From Bacteroidetes bacterium UBA7692 (GTDB lineage: Bacteria; Bacteroidota; Bacteroidia; Chitinophagales; LD1), in NCBI GenBank assembly GCA_002482725.1, contig DLGO01000034.1, positions 1 through 22,070 of the forward strand: 22,070 nucleotides of DNA, in the 5' to 3' direction. Numbering within the stretch: position 1 is the stretch's first letter; every line of letters begins with the position of its first letter. Shown here one piece after another: positions 1-7,958 of this stretch. The notes under the pieces were generated by a model. The model searched no databases. It worked only from the letters and a program-made list of their open reading frames with translations, and was not told the DNA's origin. The translations under genes were made by a program, and so were the position numbers.

Positions 1-83
1 CTCTTGATTTAAACTGTTATGGTTACTGTTACGCGGGCAACATGCAAAAGGTTACAGTCAATCGAAAAATATTTTCCGAATAG
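1..83 (+). CDS. Possible 3' end of an upstream gene (partial)
   Basis: One frame is open from the left edge to a TAG at 81-83 and encodes about 26 residues, ending in a short Cys/Tyr-rich tail (NCYGYCYAGN) followed by a basic stretch. The other two plus frames close within the first dozen bases. The tail could be the end of a small Cys-rich peptide or of a larger enzyme. It is too short to recognise and could also be chance. The rest of the leader up to 239 shows only a possible promoter. Confidence 0.25.
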   Translation, partial: LDLNCYGYCYAGNMQKVTVNRKIFSE

Positions 84-151
84 TTAAAGGCAGGTTCCGA
101 ATACCGCAATAAGATCCCTTCTTCACTTAGCTGATAGCTCAAAAAAGTTTA

Positions 152-159
152 TACTTTTG
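152..159 (+). promoter_or_regulatory. Possible -7 element of a Bacteroidota promoter
   Basis: TACTTTTG matches the TAnnTTTG consensus of Bacteroidota housekeeping promoters and would give a leader of about 70 bases before the ATG at 240. No clean TTG lies 17-23 bases upstream, so only half of the promoter is visible. Confidence 0.3.
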
Positions 160-239
160 GTTTGTCCTTAATCAATAATGATTGTTAAGAGAGAGTTTGA
201 TTTAAGAATAAATAAATCTGAAACAAGAAATACCGAAGT

Positions 240-1874
240 ATGAAAAAAGAAACACTGCAGAATATTGCCCTATTTATATTTTGTCTGATATTCATCTATG
301 TATTGGCAGCATTTTCAGTTTTCGAAGCTTATGAAGGCACCTATTCCTCCTTTTTCTCAGGCTCGCTGACAAGTGGTAAGCCAATGACAGTATATTATTA
401 TCTCTCCTTCTATCTCATATCAGCCATTTACCTGAAAGCATATAGCATTGCCCCTAAAATTCCATGGTATGAAATAATCCAGTGTTTTTTTACGGCAGTG
501 GCCCTTTTTGTTATTCTAAAGTCGCTCTTAAAGAATGCAGAGGAAGATACAAAAAGTAAAAAACTAATACTGGTAGCCCTTTCCCTGATAATTGCTACAG
601 AGTTTATACTTCCCTCTCAATACACACGTAATGCATTTGCATTAGGCATAGCCTCTACACTCGCGCTAATGGCCATCAAAGACAACAAAATGAGTGTATG
701 GAGTTGTATTCTATATGTACTATGCCTGCTGATGAGACATGAAGTAGGGGTTTTTATCATAATTATCCAGTGGTTATCTATAATATTCATTTCTAATGGT
801 AAATATTCAAAAACAGCCCTTGCATTCAATACTGCTGTTCTCGTATTTATGGCCAGTTATATTGCTTATGACAGATTTGTAACTACTGATTTCCTGAAAC
901 AATTTGAGCCGGAACTAGGGTTTCAGCTTTTGGACAGAAAGAATATAGTACCTCTGGGTACTATGAAAACAGCAGTAGATTCAGCTAAATATATTGCTGT
1001 TACTAAAATGATAAATGACCCAGGCTACACTACCATCCCTTTTATACGAAGCCTTGTAGCAGAAAATGCCTTTATAGGTATTAACAAGGAACTAGTAGTG
1101 CGCGCTCAGGAAATTTTAGCAGATAAACTAAATCATTCGCTGGGGCTATTAATCATCTATTTTGGTATTCTGTTGGTAGTAATACGGCAGGCATGGGCTG
1201 CATTCGGCAAAAAAGCGGTGGCAAAAATCATTGCATTCAACCTATTTATTTGGAGTCTTATAGCGATAATCACCTTCTTGCTTACCCTCCAGTACCACAC
1301 ACTGGATAGTATGCTATCTATACTTTGCTTCATTTTACTAAGCAGGGTACAATGGCATAAATTATCTGATACCCGCGCCATAGCTTGGCTTTCCTGTGCA
1401 ATTATTGTCATTGGCACCACCATACTCACATTTAAACAAAGCCAATATATAACAAAAATTAAAAAACAACTGGACAACAGCATCCAGTTCAGAGAAGATT
1501 TGGAACACAGGTATGCGGGCAAAATTATAATTCCGGGAGTAGACCAAAAAAAGAAGCTGATAAGAAGCTTCAAAATGTTTCATGTGCCGACTTTTCCGGC
1601 CTTCGCTGCTGTTTATCTGGTCGATGCAGATGTTACTTACATACAAGCGGACTACAGTGCTTTTTTAAGTGAAAAATGCAAATGCAATACAAAAGATTAT
1701 ACCCAGTTTTTTGACTTTCTGGCTTCGAAAGGAGATAGTGTGCGAATTATATCCACCCACGAAAGAATGGCAGATATAATGAGCTATTGCAGAGTAGTAA
1801 GAAATAAAAACTACAATTTGGTTGCAATAGATTCTATGTACGAAGGACAACTAACTACATTTACGTTCAAATAG
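240..1874 (+). CDS. Polytopic membrane protein with soluble C-terminal domain (paralogue of 10769-12532)
   Basis: A 544-residue protein with roughly ten hydrophobic segments between residues 8 and 400, then a soluble domain of about 140 residues. I do not recognise a named family; the layout resembles EpsG/Wzy-type or other large glycan and lipid membrane enzymes, but that is only a resemblance. It is clearly related to the protein at 10769-12532. Shared features in the same order are YTR (128-130) followed by an Ala-Leu-rich helix, an Arg-x-Glu (166-168), EPE (223-225) followed by TMKT (241-244) and a DS-x-KY patch, an LD in a late helix, and a CxC pair (Cys480, Cys482) followed by an aromatic-rich stretch ending in Lys. 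The start is ATG without a Shine-Dalgarno sequence. The gene points tail-to-tail at the next one, with 39 bases between. Confidence 0.8.
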   Translation: MKKETLQNIALFIFCLIFIYVLAAFSVFEAYEGTYSSFFSGSLTSGKPMTVYYYLSFYLISAIYLKAYSIAPKIPWYEIIQCFFTAVALFVILKSLLKNAEEDTKSKKLILVALSLIIATEFILPSQYTRNAFALGIASTLALMAIKDNKMSVWSCILYVLCLLMRHEVGVFIIIIQWLSIIFISNGKYSKTALAFNTAVLVFMASYIAYDRFVTTDFLKQFEPELGFQLLDRKNIVPLGTMKTAVDSAKYIAVTKMINDPGYTTIPFIRSLVAENAFIGINKELVVRAQEILADKLNHSLGLLIIYFGILLVVIRQAWAAFGKKAVAKIIAFNLFIWSLIAIITFLLTLQYHTLDSMLSILCFILLSRVQWHKLSDTRAIAWLSCAIIVIGTTILTFKQSQYITKIKKQLDNSIQFREDLEHRYAGKIIIPGVDQKKKLIRSFKMFHVPTFPAFAAVYLVDADVTYIQADYSAFLSEKCKCNTKDYTQFFDFLASKGDSVRIISTHERMADIMSYCRVVRNKNYNLVAIDSMYEGQLTTFTFK

Positions 1875-1913
1875 ACTAACTACCTATATCATTGTATATA
1901 AGCAGACATCAGC

Positions 1914-3518
1914 CTAATTTGTAAATACCCTTGAAACAGAAAATCCTATGCCATATCGGCCTTCCACACAATAGGTAACGCCTTTTTCAGGCTTTATACT
2001 TTTTCCGTTGGCCACTTTCTTTATCTTCCGGTTATTGTCTCCGGATAGCTGATACCATGTCAAGTCCGTACTATAACCGGTAACTATAAGTGAGTCACCT
2101 GCCCTTTCTATAACAGGTCGCTGTGGTTTAGGCCAATTATCCAATAGCCTTGCTTTATATACATATATCCATTGCGGTAATTGATACACGCCAAATTTCC
2201 CATTCGTTTTCTGGTATTCGAATACGTTCCTGTATCCCATATTGGCAGTTGTATCCGATTTTTCAAAAAAGCCATATCCCATGGAATAATCTCCATTAGC
2301 TCGGTAGTCAATATTACCCTGTCCATCGGCAACATAAGACGGAGTTTTAACCTTTATACTTTTAACCAGCTTAATTTTATTGGTTACCTTATCCATTTCA
2401 AATACCACACCACTAGCCACTTTTTTTCCAAAGCCATTGGAAAATAATGAATAAGTAACGCTTTTTTTATTGTCGCTCAATAAATTAAAATCGTGTGGTG
2501 CAAACCATTCAATAGTATCCTTGCCAGATACAACAGGCATATCTTTATTATTTATCTGCCATATTACCTTTCCGTCTTTTTTAGAGACTTTACCCAATCC
2601 TATTTGTTTCATAGCATAAAGGATATTGCCATCATAATCCCACAGTGCAGAGGTAAGCCTGGTCCATTCCAGTATGTCTGCATGGCGCGTGGCAAAAGCC
2701 TTGCTTGCAAGTGTCTGCTTAAAATCGAATAGCTCCGGGTCTAAATGCTTTAAAGGATCCCATACGTAAATTGTATTGTTATCTGGATCCAAGATGTTGA
2801 TATAATCTACATTGCAGTGAACCGCACTATCCTTTTCCTCATTTGTATATTGCCTCAGATCCAAAAACGTGGTTTGCTTCATATCTACCATGCGCTCACC
2901 GTTTTTACCCAAACGTACATCGTGGAAGTACATATTAAACCCTTTATCCCTGCTGGAAACAGTATCCACTGGTTCATAGCGGTCGTTCAGCAATATATAC
3001 CCTGCAAAATCCGGTGCCACCAGTTGCCCTACTCCTATTGCCTGCTGGGATATTATTTTATAAAATGAAAAGTATCCGGCCTCCACTTTAGCATCAATGG
3101 TGAAATCCATCCTGTATTGATTTGCTTTGGTTATACTTTCATACATTTCATCTGTAAAATATGGCGGTGAATAATACCACCTTGGAGGCCATGGCTCATC
3201 TGCATCTATCATCTGCAGCGATTGGTTGTATGAAAGCTCCTCTTTCTTGCCATCAAAGCGGGCCACATCAGCAGTAGTTATTAAAAGCGTGGTAGCACTA
3301 TCCGAGTTAGCATTGGCCAATCTCACAGGTGGTAAATATTGAAGTAAATCTGTCGTGATAGGGTCTATTTTTATTTTCTGAGCCTTTTCCTCCTTTTTAA
3401 TCTCTTTTTGCCTTTGCTCTCTGGCGCACTGCGTATTTGTCAAAACCAGCACTAGCAAACATAGTGGCGCAAACAAAACACTACCTGCTGAGTTCCATTT
3501 CCCATTTGCTTTTTCCAT
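1914..3518 (-). CDS. Arylsulfotransferase-like beta-propeller protein, exported, with Ig-like C-terminal domain
   Basis: A 534-residue exported protein. Residues 13-30 are hydrophobic and end at Cys31, but the residues before it (NTQ) make a poor lipobox, so it may be a lipoprotein or simply membrane-anchored. A charged linker (32-50) follows. The middle resembles the ASST fold: an HD pair (199-200), a WDPLKHLDPE stretch (about 253-262) like the family's 'W-x-x-x-HL-x-P' segment, a DGKVIWQI strand (315-322), and PHD (341-343). In active family members a His-x-Asn-Ser motif and an Arg follow the second blade. Here the matching positions read EWTRLTSA (284-291) and AMKQ (302-305), so the central His appears replaced by Arg287. 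The last 65 residues look like an Ig-like beta-sandwich common on Bacteroidota surface proteins. It may therefore bind rather than transfer sulfate. It is divergent from the oxygenase gene at 3662 across a 143-base spacer. Confidence 0.65.
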   Translation of the reverse strand: MEKANGKWNSAGSVLFAPLCLLVLVLTNTQCAREQRQKEIKKEEKAQKIKIDPITTDLLQYLPPVRLANANSDSATTLLITTADVARFDGKKEELSYNQSLQMIDADEPWPPRWYYSPPYFTDEMYESITKANQYRMDFTIDAKVEAGYFSFYKIISQQAIGVGQLVAPDFAGYILLNDRYEPVDTVSSRDKGFNMYFHDVRLGKNGERMVDMKQTTFLDLRQYTNEEKDSAVHCNVDYINILDPDNNTIYVWDPLKHLDPELFDFKQTLASKAFATRHADILEWTRLTSALWDYDGNILYAMKQIGLGKVSKKDGKVIWQINNKDMPVVSGKDTIEWFAPHDFNLLSDNKKSVTYSLFSNGFGKKVASGVVFEMDKVTNKIKLVKSIKVKTPSYVADGQGNIDYRANGDYSMGYGFFEKSDTTANMGYRNVFEYQKTNGKFGVYQLPQWIYVYKARLLDNWPKPQRPVIERAGDSLIVTGYSTDLTWYQLSGDNNRKIKKVANGKSIKPEKGVTYCVEGRYGIGFSVSRVFTN

Positions 3519-3577
3519 AAGGAGTTTTATAATTATGCGGATAATAATAATTTATATATCGCAATATTTTTACACAA

Positions 3578-3585
3578 TATTTTTG
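3578..3585 (+). promoter_or_regulatory. Possible -7 element for the 3662 gene
   Basis: TATTTTTG in the very AT-rich 143-base spacer between two divergent genes fits TAnnTTTG and would leave a leader of about 70 bases. There is no matching TTG at the right distance, and such motifs arise easily in AT-rich DNA. Confidence 0.25.
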
Positions 3586-3661
3586 TAAAATTATCCAAAA
3601 ATCCTAAGTTTATATTGATGTTTGCAATCGTTACCGGTAATTTCTTCGGACTATAAAATAT

Positions 3662-4474
3662 ATGCATATTAAATACCTGAATGAGGATTGTGAAAGGATT
3701 TCCAAGACCTGCGATTTGGAGTTTGGTAAAGAGCTTTTGATTCTTAAAGATGATACCAATTTACTAAGCAGAAATCCGCAGCTTAATAAATCTGGTTTCG
3801 GTCGCTTTACAGTACAGGATATAAGCACATTCAATCGACTGGAGAAAACAATGACTCTTCTTATAAAAGAGCGGATGGAATTGTATCAAAATGTTTCCGA
3901 TGATTTTCAATTGAACCAATATCACAAGCACCTTGTGAATCAGGAAGACCACTTCAAGATATCTACCTGGGCCCTGGATTACAAATTACTTGGAAGTGTA
4001 TATGATGAGATAAAAGAGCAGGTAGAAGAGATACTTGGTGTAAAGTTGCGGATAAAGAGAATAAACCACATGGGAACAGAAGGAGATTATGTTGGATTCA
4101 GGGTACTTCGTCCACAAAAAAATGACCATAATCCATTTCACAGAGATGCATGGATTCCATATTGGCGCGACACAGTCAATATCTGGCTTCCGATTTGCGG
4201 GTTTGAGGATGGCAACTCCTTGCAGTTTATACCCGAAAGCCATATATGGCCAGACAATAAGGTGCTAAAAACAAGTGCAGGAGTTGAAATAAGCGGAAAA
4301 AAATACCATGTACCTGCTGCTGTAGGTACTACTAATGATTTTACTATAGTAACACCAGCGTTGCAAAAAGGTGACGGGATGATATTTTCGCCATACCTGA
4401 TACATGGCAATGGCGTAAACAGGCAAGATGATACAACCAGAGTTTCGGTAGAGTTCAGGTTCTGTAAAGATTAG
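3662..4474 (+). CDS. Phytanoyl-CoA dioxygenase (PhyH)-family Fe(II)/2-oxoglutarate oxygenase
   Basis: A 270-residue cytoplasmic protein with the facial triad of the PhyH family: His160-x-Asp162 in NPFHRDAW, and distal His248 in YLIHGNG, followed by Arg260 (TTRVSVEFR), which is positioned to bind the 2-oxoglutarate carboxylate. The central stretch NIWLPICGFEDGNSLQFIP (173-191) is typical of the family, where the loop after the jelly-roll strand reads 'D-x-x-NG-x-L'. Such enzymes hydroxylate or halogenate small molecules, acyl chains or sugars; the substrate here is unknown. All predicted iron ligands are present, so an active enzyme is expected. It ends only two bases before the stop codon of the convergent radical SAM gene. 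The start is ATG with no Shine-Dalgarno sequence. Confidence 0.85.
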   Translation: MHIKYLNEDCERISKTCDLEFGKELLILKDDTNLLSRNPQLNKSGFGRFTVQDISTFNRLEKTMTLLIKERMELYQNVSDDFQLNQYHKHLVNQEDHFKISTWALDYKLLGSVYDEIKEQVEEILGVKLRIKRINHMGTEGDYVGFRVLRPQKNDHNPFHRDAWIPYWRDTVNIWLPICGFEDGNSLQFIPESHIWPDNKVLKTSAGVEISGKKYHVPAAVGTTNDFTIVTPALQKGDGMIFSPYLIHGNGVNRQDDTTRVSVEFRFCKD

Positions 4475-4476
4475 AT

Positions 4477-6117
4477 CTACGCCTCCTTTTCTGTACTGAT
4501 CTTTTCTGTGCTAACCTGAGTCGTTTTTAGCGGGGCTTTAGGCTCGTATTGATAACTATCGAATCGTATATCATTTCTTACCTTGGTAGCAGGCCCTACC
4601 CTGATACCGATTTTCCTCATCACAAATTTGTACAAATGATACAGGTTATGCAAAGCATAAGCAGAAAACTCCGGATTTTTTTGCCTGAAACCTGTAATAA
4701 TATCTGAAATAGAAGCAGCTGGTCCCACTAAAAACCCGGGAATCATCTGAACATGTTCTGTTCTGATTTTTAATTTCCAACTTTCGGGCAGTACCGGCAT
4801 TATCCTGAAGATAACCTCATAGGCCATATACTTATCCATTAGCGTTTTATCTTTTACATTCTCAGTATTCCGGAAAAAGTAAAAGTCCTCTCCTTCATTA
4901 ATTTTATTAGCCTGTTCCTTGGTTATAGTGCCTTTTTGCTCAGCCTCTTTCATCATATCTGTACCAGGGAGGTAGCAGGTCCAGAAAGTTTGAATCCTCT
5001 TAGGATGATGCGTAGCATACAACTCCCTTGCGATCTCTTGCGATGATATTGGTTCGTCCGGCAAACCGAGCATATGATCAACCTTTGCTTTCAGTCCATG
5101 CTTGTGCATCACCTCTAGTGCCTGGCTTACATGATCCGATTTTTCATATCGCATCAAGCTATCCTTCTTAAAGTTTTCGTCCATGCTTTGCACACCCATC
5201 TGTACCCATTCACAGCCAGAATCTTTCAACCATTTCGCTACTTCTGCATCCATATATCGTGGATGGGTAAGAATATTATATGGAAGGTTTATTTCTTTCT
5301 TATACGTTTCCGAAAAATCTTTAAGCCACTTTTTGCTGGTAGCAAAAACATCATCCTGAAAATCTATTTTGTGAATCTTATATCTTTTGGTAGCAATCTT
5401 CAATTCCGCTATCATGTGGTCCACACTGCGTATACGGACATACTTACCACTTTTTTCTTCCGGTAATTTTGCAAAAAAGTTATTGAAGCAGAAAGTACAT
5501 CTGTAAGGACAACCTCTGGATGCCATGGTAAGGTACAAATCACCCAATCGGACGTGTTCCTCCCAAATTGTTTTATCAAAAAAAGGTAGCGAATCCAGTT
5601 CCTGCATAAAGCCTTTCTGAATGCCAATCACCACCTGCCCATTAGGTGTTTTAAACCTTGTATTATAAATGGGTGTTGTAAAATCTCCCTTAGCAATATT
5701 TTGCAAGATACGGGGGAAAGCTTCATCTCCTTCACCTACTACTACATAATCTACCTGAGGTCTTATCAATACCAAATCGGGCACAGCAGAGGGATGAACT
5801 CCGCCAAATATCACTTTTACCCTATGATCAATCTCCTTTGCCTTTCTGGCAATATCCAGCATCCATTGATACGTGGATGTTAGTGCTGAAAAGCAAATTA
5901 CATCGGGCTTGTTTTTGATAATAACCTCCATTACGTTTTTGGTATCATCAAAAAACGGAGCTATAGAAGGGAATTCCAGATTAAACCTGTCATGGAACAG
6001 CGATGCACTAAAAGCCAGGCTGACTTCATGCCCATCGCGCTTTGCCAGGGCGCTTATCTGACTGATGCCCAATTGCTCGGTACCCAGTGCTACAAATGTT
6101 ACATGAAGAGGTTTCAA
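4477..6117 (-). CDS. B12-binding-domain radical SAM enzyme (class B type)
   Basis: A 546-residue protein. Residues 1-145 form a Rossmann-like cobalamin-binding domain with a GGVHPSAVP loop (105-113) and VVVGEGDEAF (125-134), both typical of BchE/HpnJ-type enzymes; the classical DxHxxG cobalamin motif is not seen. The radical SAM domain carries Cys203-x3-Cys207-x2-Cys210 (GCPYRCTFCF) for the 4Fe-4S cluster and continues through a TIM-barrel pattern (DFQDDVF, MGVQSMD, MLGLPDEP). A C-terminal region of about 180 residues ends in a polar Thr/Lys-rich tail. Enzymes of this build methylate, cyclise or rearrange unactivated carbons. The start codon is TTG at 6115-6117: a TAG lies three codons upstream in frame and no ATG occurs near the N terminus. 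It follows the AspH-like gene by 42 bases and is probably co-transcribed with it. Substrate unknown. Confidence 0.85.
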   Translation of the reverse strand: MKPLHVTFVALGTEQLGISQISALAKRDGHEVSLAFSASLFHDRFNLEFPSIAPFFDDTKNVMEVIIKNKPDVICFSALTSTYQWMLDIARKAKEIDHRVKVIFGGVHPSAVPDLVLIRPQVDYVVVGEGDEAFPRILQNIAKGDFTTPIYNTRFKTPNGQVVIGIQKGFMQELDSLPFFDKTIWEEHVRLGDLYLTMASRGCPYRCTFCFNNFFAKLPEEKSGKYVRIRSVDHMIAELKIATKRYKIHKIDFQDDVFATSKKWLKDFSETYKKEINLPYNILTHPRYMDAEVAKWLKDSGCEWVQMGVQSMDENFKKDSLMRYEKSDHVSQALEVMHKHGLKAKVDHMLGLPDEPISSQEIARELYATHHPKRIQTFWTCYLPGTDMMKEAEQKGTITKEQANKINEGEDFYFFRNTENVKDKTLMDKYMAYEVIFRIMPVLPESWKLKIRTEHVQMIPGFLVGPAASISDIITGFRQKNPEFSAYALHNLYHLYKFVMRKIGIRVGPATKVRNDIRFDSYQYEPKAPLKTTQVSTEKISTEKEA

Positions 6118-6159
6118 GAATTTCTATTTTTCACTTTATCAAAATATTTTAAGAATCAA

Positions 6160-6924
6160 CTATGGTAAAAAGCTAAACCTATTTTGGAAAGGTAAATATA
6201 AATACCAAAAAGTCGAAAATGTGAAATGTATCGTATTAAGTATCGGCATCGGCAATTGCTTTAATGCAGGCGTGCTTGAATAGAAATATTTAAGCGATAA
6301 AGCACCCAATGACTGTGCACAAACCCATGTTTTCTTATGCTGATACTCTTGCCTTACTATATCAAAAACCAATACAAACCGCTGCTCATCGCTTTCGTTC
6401 CAGGTTGTATGGTAGTGTGCATCTGAAAACATCATTACCTTGCCTTCTATCCAACTCTGCTCCTGCTCACCAACCCTGACCCCACAGACCGGTAGTGGGG
6501 CCGGTATCTTCAATCCCAGATGGCACCTTATAATGGTGTTTGTTTCGCCATTGTGAGGCAATACTCTTGAACGGGGTTCCAGAACGGTAATACCGCCAAA
6601 GGTTAAGTTAGGTATTCGTTTGATTAAAGAATGAGTCTTGGCAAAACGCCTGCAGTTAGCATGCTTTTTCCATCCAAAATTGTAGAAATAGATATTCTTC
6701 CATGCATCAGGATGAGATAAATATGGAGGATTAAGATTCTTAATGCCGTCCAGTTCTTCCTGTGTAATTTCTCCCAACACTTCATCCCTTATTATTTTCC
6801 AGTTGTCTTCAAGAATCCTTACATCAGGAAAATCTTCTGAACGGTAAAAAAAATCATGGTTGCCGGTATAGCTTTCTTCCCTAAGAAAAAACTGAGCTTC
6901 CTCTATTTCATTATGCTTCGGCAT
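6160..6924 (-). CDS. AspH/LpxO-family Fe(II)/2OG hydroxylase, copy 1
   Basis: A 254-residue protein from the ATG at 6924. A TTG at 6939 would add five residues (259) and gives an N terminus that lines up without gaps with the paralogue upstream. With the 259-residue numbering, His129 (LPHNGETN) and His177 (HYHTTWN) match the two iron ligands of aspartyl/asparaginyl beta-hydroxylases, and Arg187 (EQRF) matches the 2-oxoglutarate-binding Arg. The intervening CHLGLKIP and W-x-EGK motifs are diagnostic. The same family contains the lipid A hydroxylase LpxO, so a lipid substrate is as plausible as a peptide. A hydrophobic tail (about 232-250) follows the catalytic fold and ends in LPFQNRFSFL, almost the same as in the paralogue, suggesting membrane contact. 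A terminator lies just upstream, so it may depend on read-through or on an unrecognised promoter. Confidence 0.83.
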   Translation of the reverse strand: MPKHNEIEEAQFFLREESYTGNHDFFYRSEDFPDVRILEDNWKIIRDEVLGEITQEELDGIKNLNPPYLSHPDAWKNIYFYNFGWKKHANCRRFAKTHSLIKRIPNLTFGGITVLEPRSRVLPHNGETNTIIRCHLGLKIPAPLPVCGVRVGEQEQSWIEGKVMMFSDAHYHTTWNESDEQRFVLVFDIVRQEYQHKKTWVCAQSLGALSLKYFYSSTPALKQLPMPILNTIHFTFSTFWYLYLPFQNRFSFLP

Positions 6925-7005
6925 TAAATTAATTTTCAAGGTAAATCTACGGAAACTATCCGATTCTCATCATTATAAGTATGAACACAAGTTCCGATAG
7001 TCTAT

Positions 7006-7036
7006 AAAAAAATAAGGAGCCCTACTAGTGCCCCTT
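7006..7036 (-). terminator. Rho-independent terminator after the 7053-7862 gene
   Basis: Read on the minus strand, a 7-bp stem (AAGGGGC with GCTCCTT, one G-U pair) with a 9-base loop is followed at once by a run of seven T (plus-strand A-run 7006-7012). It sits 16 bases after the stop of the AspH-like copy 2 gene and separates it from copy 1. Confidence 0.6.
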
Positions 7037-7052
7037 ACTGTCTAATCTTTAA

Positions 7053-7862
7053 TTATTTTCCGCTAGCAACATTACTTCCACCCAAGCCTAGAAATTTAAA
7101 CCTCCTCTGAAAAGGAAGAAACACCCTCCAAATCAGTGCAAATGACCAGCACATAAAAGAATGAATAAATGGTGGCAGCGCGCGTACCAAAGCCATTCGC
7201 TTATAAAAGAATATAAAACTCTGGCTGCCTAATCCAGTAGCACATATCTCTGCCTGTCTGTGCTCCAGCACTTTAGGCACAAAATCTACCATCAATATAT
7301 AGCGCCTTTCATCTGTTCTGTTCCATACACTATGCTTCTGCACATTTATAAAACATAACAATTCTCCATCTTTCCAGCCTCTTTCTTCTTCTCCTACCTT
7401 AATTGCAATCTGAGGATGGGGGGCAGGAATTACCAACCCCAGGTGAGTACGTACTATTCCATTAGTATCACCGTAGTGTGGTGCTAACTCTGTATGTGGT
7501 GGCAAAATACTGATAGCCGCAAATACTATATTTGGAATCTTATCGATTACTGAACTGGTAAATGGAAACAACTTCTTGTTCTCGTGGATAATTCTTGAGA
7601 AGCTCATAAGATAAATCAGTGTCCATTCGCCTCCATAAGTTTCTGCATGGGATAAAGAACTCATGCCTTTCAGGTGGCCATTCCTCTTTTCAAAATCAAG
7701 GATTTCATCCCTGATACCAATCCAATTATCTTTTAAAAGTGACAACTCAGGAAACAGTTCGGGGTCATAATAGCAATCCAATTTGCCATGGTACTCTTCA
7801 ACCGGTGGCCTTACAAAAACAATTTCTTCGCCTTCGGGCCAAGAGAATTCTTTTTTACTCAT
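7053..7862 (-). CDS. AspH/LpxO-family Fe(II)/2OG hydroxylase, copy 2
   Basis: A 269-residue paralogue of the protein encoded at 6160-6924. Catalytic positions are identical in number: His129 (APHYGDTN), His177 (QKHSVWN) and Arg187 (ERRY), with the RTHLGLVIP and W-x-DGE family motifs between. The first 115 residues form a weakly conserved N-terminal region with a shared L-x-DNW-x-x-I-RDE motif (43-53). The C-terminal hydrophobic stretch (about 230-249) ends in LPFQRRFKFL, as in copy 1. The gene has its own promoter (7909-7938) and terminator (7006-7036), so it can be expressed alone. Two enzymes of one type suggest two hydroxylation positions or two related substrates. The start is ATG. Confidence 0.85.
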   Translation of the reverse strand: MSKKEFSWPEGEEIVFVRPPVEEYHGKLDCYYDPELFPELSLLKDNWIGIRDEILDFEKRNGHLKGMSSLSHAETYGGEWTLIYLMSFSRIIHENKKLFPFTSSVIDKIPNIVFAAISILPPHTELAPHYGDTNGIVRTHLGLVIPAPHPQIAIKVGEEERGWKDGELLCFINVQKHSVWNRTDERRYILMVDFVPKVLEHRQAEICATGLGSQSFIFFYKRMALVRALPPFIHSFMCWSFALIWRVFLPFQRRFKFLGLGGSNVASGK

Positions 7863-7908
7863 ATTCTATATCTTTTGGTATTAGTAAATCTCACTATAAA
7901 GCAATAAT

Positions 7909-7938
7909 CAAATATACTCCCGGATTACTACTTTCCAA
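7909..7938 (-). promoter_or_regulatory. Bacteroidota-type promoter for AspH-like copy 2
   Basis: On the minus strand, TTG (complement of 7936-7938) is followed by exactly 19 bases and then TATATTTG (complement of 7909-7916), matching the -33 TTG / -7 TAnnTTTG consensus of Bacteroidota. Transcription would begin near 7902, giving a leader of about 40 bases before the ATG at 7862. This is the best-formed promoter I could find in the window. Confidence 0.6.
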
Positions 7939-7958
7939 AAAAATATGGACCTGATAGA

